Made by a program: the position numbers and the translations under genes. From assembly GCA_002778535.1 (NCBI GenBank), contig PFBP01000033.1, positions 1 through 13,442 on the forward strand: a DNA stretch of 13,442 nt, given 5' to 3'. This DNA is from Candidatus Kuenenbacteria bacterium CG10_big_fil_rev_8_21_14_0_10_36_11. Its GTDB lineage: Bacteria; Patescibacteriota; Patescibacteriia; UBA2196. The notes under the pieces were generated by a model. It was not told the origin of the DNA. It searched no databases and saw only the letters and a list, made by a program, of their open reading frames with translations. This document shows, piece by piece, positions 12,187 through 13,442 of this stretch (positions are counted from its first letter, which is position 1; each line of letters opens with the position of its first letter).

Positions 12187-13442
12187 ATGAAAATTAAAAC
12201 CATTACTGCTCGTGAAATTCTAGACTCCCGAAGCAACCCAACTATTGAAACGGAAATAATTTTAGATTGTGGATTAAAAACCAAAGCATCAGTGCCATCG
12301 GGCGCCTCAACTGGCATTTACGAAGCTGTAGAATTACGCGACAAAAACAAAAAAAGATACGGCGGTTTAGGTGTTTTAAAAGCTTGCGTCAATGTTAATC
12401 AAAAAATCTCGCACTATCTTAAAGGCGAGGATGTTTCTGATCAGGAAAAAATTGATAATTTGCTGATTAAATTAGACAGCACCAAAAATAAATCCAAACT
12501 TGGCGCTAACGCAATGCTCTCGGTTTCACTTGCCTGCGCCCGCGCCGGTGCTTTGGCAAAAAATCAAGAACTATACCAATACTTAAGATCAATTTACCAA
12601 TCACCAATCACCAACCACCAATTTCCTATCCCCATGTTTAACATCTTTAATGGTGGCGCACACGCTGATTCTAATGTTGATATCCAGGAATTCATGGTTA
12701 TTCCTTCTGGCATTAAAAAATACACGGAACAACTGCGCGCTGGTTCTGAAATTTTTCAAGCGCTTGGAAGTGTCATGAAAAAAAATAAATTAAGCGTTAA
12801 TGTTGGCAATGAAGGCGGTTATGCCTGCAATGTTAAAAACACAGCGCAAATTTTTGACCTGATTATGGCAGCTATTAAGCTCGCTGGCTATCAAGCTGGC
12901 CAAGACATTTTTTTGGGCATTGATGCTGGTTCTTCTGAATTTTATGACAAAAAGAAAAAAGTGTATAATTTAAAATTGGAAAACAAAAAACTCCCGGCTG
13001 AAAAATTATCTGAACTTTATCTGTCGTGGATGGAAAAAAATCCGCTTATTTCTCTTGAAGATCCGTTTGCTGAAAATGATTTTACCGGCTGGCAGTTATT
13101 AAATTCTAAAATTCAAACCCGCCTTTCTGTCATTCCGGCCCCCGATCGCAGTCGAGGGCAGGCTCCAGCGGAAATCCCAGCGAGAACAGAAAATCTTTAT
13201 CCACGAGATCCTCGCTTTCGCGAGGATGACAATAATAAAAATAAATTACCTTTACTCATAGGCGATGATTTATTTACTACAAACACTGGCCGTCTGAAAA
13301 TCGGCATGGAAAAAAATCTTGCCAATGCCGCGATTATCAAACCCAATCAAATCGGCACTTTGACAGAAACAATAAATTTTATTAAAGAAGCACAAAAAAA
13401 TAATTATAAAATAATTGTTTCACATCGTTCAGGCGAAACCAA
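12187..13442 (+). CDS. eno: Enolase, 3' end cut by the window
   Basis: Converts 2-phosphoglycerate to phosphoenolpyruvate; Mg-dependent, cytoplasmic. ATG 12187 lies five nt after pgk, and 418 codons are visible without a stop. Seen: TAREILDSRSNPT (substrate loop start), PSGASTG, NIFNGGAHADSNVDIQEFM, NVGNEGG, metal ligand D246 in GIDAGSSEF, E291 of LEDPF, D360 of GDDLF, K385 of IKPNQIG and H413 of SHRSGET. The final catalytic Lys lies beyond the edge. Between E291 and D360 there are 69 residues, against 27 by my recall of the E. coli sequence. The surplus of about 42 is the repeat at 13128-13231 and its flanks. Metal and catalytic residues are unaffected. Confidence 0.95.
   Translation, partial: MKIKTITAREILDSRSNPTIETEIILDCGLKTKASVPSGASTGIYEAVELRDKNKKRYGGLGVLKACVNVNQKISHYLKGEDVSDQEKIDNLLIKLDSTKNKSKLGANAMLSVSLACARAGALAKNQELYQYLRSIYQSPITNHQFPIPMFNIFNGGAHADSNVDIQEFMVIPSGIKKYTEQLRAGSEIFQALGSVMKKNKLSVNVGNEGGYACNVKNTAQIFDLIMAAIKLAGYQAGQDIFLGIDAGSSEFYDKKKKVYNLKLENKKLPAEKLSELYLSWMEKNPLISLEDPFAENDFTGWQLLNSKIQTRLSVIPAPDRSRGQAPAEIPARTENLYPRDPRFREDDNNKNKLPLLIGDDLFTTNTGRLKIGMEKNLANAAIIKPNQIGTLTETINFIKEAQKNNYKIIVSHRSGET
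12596..12623 (+). repeat. Heptamer array ACCAATC inside eno
   Basis: Four units (ACCAATC, ACCAATC, ACCAACC, ACCAATT) encode YQSPITNHQ, sharing QSPITNHQ with the pgk array in the same frame. It occupies the variable loop before PIPMFNI with little net length change against E. coli enolase, so it stands in for loop sequence and does not simply add to it. Confidence 0.75.
13128..13231. repeat. Two-hairpin repeat element, copy 2 (in eno)
   Basis: It starts TGTCATTCCGGC and ends GAGGATGACA, with six-base terminal inverted repeats TGTCAT/ATGACA. An inner hairpin can form from GCCCCCGA with TCGAGGGC (one mismatch). The terminal hairpin pairs ATCCTCGC (13208-13215) with GCGAGGAT (13220-13227) around TTTC, the same size and loop as the hydA copy. 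GTC to GAC is 102 bp, exactly 34 codons, with no stop. Confidence 0.8.

Noticed and set aside
13128..13231. Intron or intein in eno
   Set aside because: About 34 codons without splice-motif residues or group I/II structure; the frame is open throughout, so an in-frame insert is simpler.

Overview
The window is AT-rich, tightly packed bacterial chromosome. It suggests a Candidate Phyla Radiation (Patescibacteria, Parcubacteria-like) organism. The pointers are the AT-biased codons, almost no Shine-Dalgarno (SD) motifs, a short Rel synthetase without its C-terminal half, a minimal NuoF-like protein next to an [FeFe]-hydrogenase, and many 7-8 bp microrepeats and hairpin repeats. UGA is a normal stop (parB, rel, mnmA and hydA all end in TGA), so this is not a code-25 lineage. 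The phylum is an inference; no rRNA gene is present.

Layout. 1-293: no long gene, but two hairpin repeats and, on the minus strand, a compact unit made of a consensus promoter, an 11-codon ORF with the only strong SD in the window, and an intrinsic terminator. 294-1208: parB (+), converging on rel (minus, 1213-2685). The parB terminator appears to lie inside the 3' end of rel. 2686-2859: octamer tandem repeats, one perfect DnaA-box 9-mer and a consensus promoter. 2860-4083: a GT4 glycosyltransferase with its own terminator. 4134-4311: a promoter followed by a long imperfect inverted repeat. From 4312 to the window end, eight same-strand genes almost touch: mreB, mreC, mreD, mnmA, a NuoF/HydB-like gene, an [FeFe]-hydrogenase (hydA), pgk and eno (cut by the window edge). 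They join cell-shape control, tRNA wobble-U34 thiolation, hydrogen metabolism and lower glycolysis in one probable transcription unit. Glycolysis would supply reductant that the hydrogenase can discharge as H2.

Most striking observation. hydA, pgk and eno carry many short repeats of intergenic type inside their reading frames: a 24-bp and a 28-bp perfect palindrome, two copies of a two-hairpin element of about 100 bp, heptamer arrays (ACCAATC, GTCAAAA) and an octamer array (GCACAAAA). All are open in the frame used, all sit in loops between conserved motifs, and all active-site motifs remain. The two copies of the 100-bp element begin in different reading frames, and their terminal hairpins keep pairing although the stem bases differ. 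This points to nucleic-acid elements that inserted into genes, not to protein domains. The situation resembles the Rickettsia palindromic elements, but the families here look different. This is the best candidate in the window for something undescribed.
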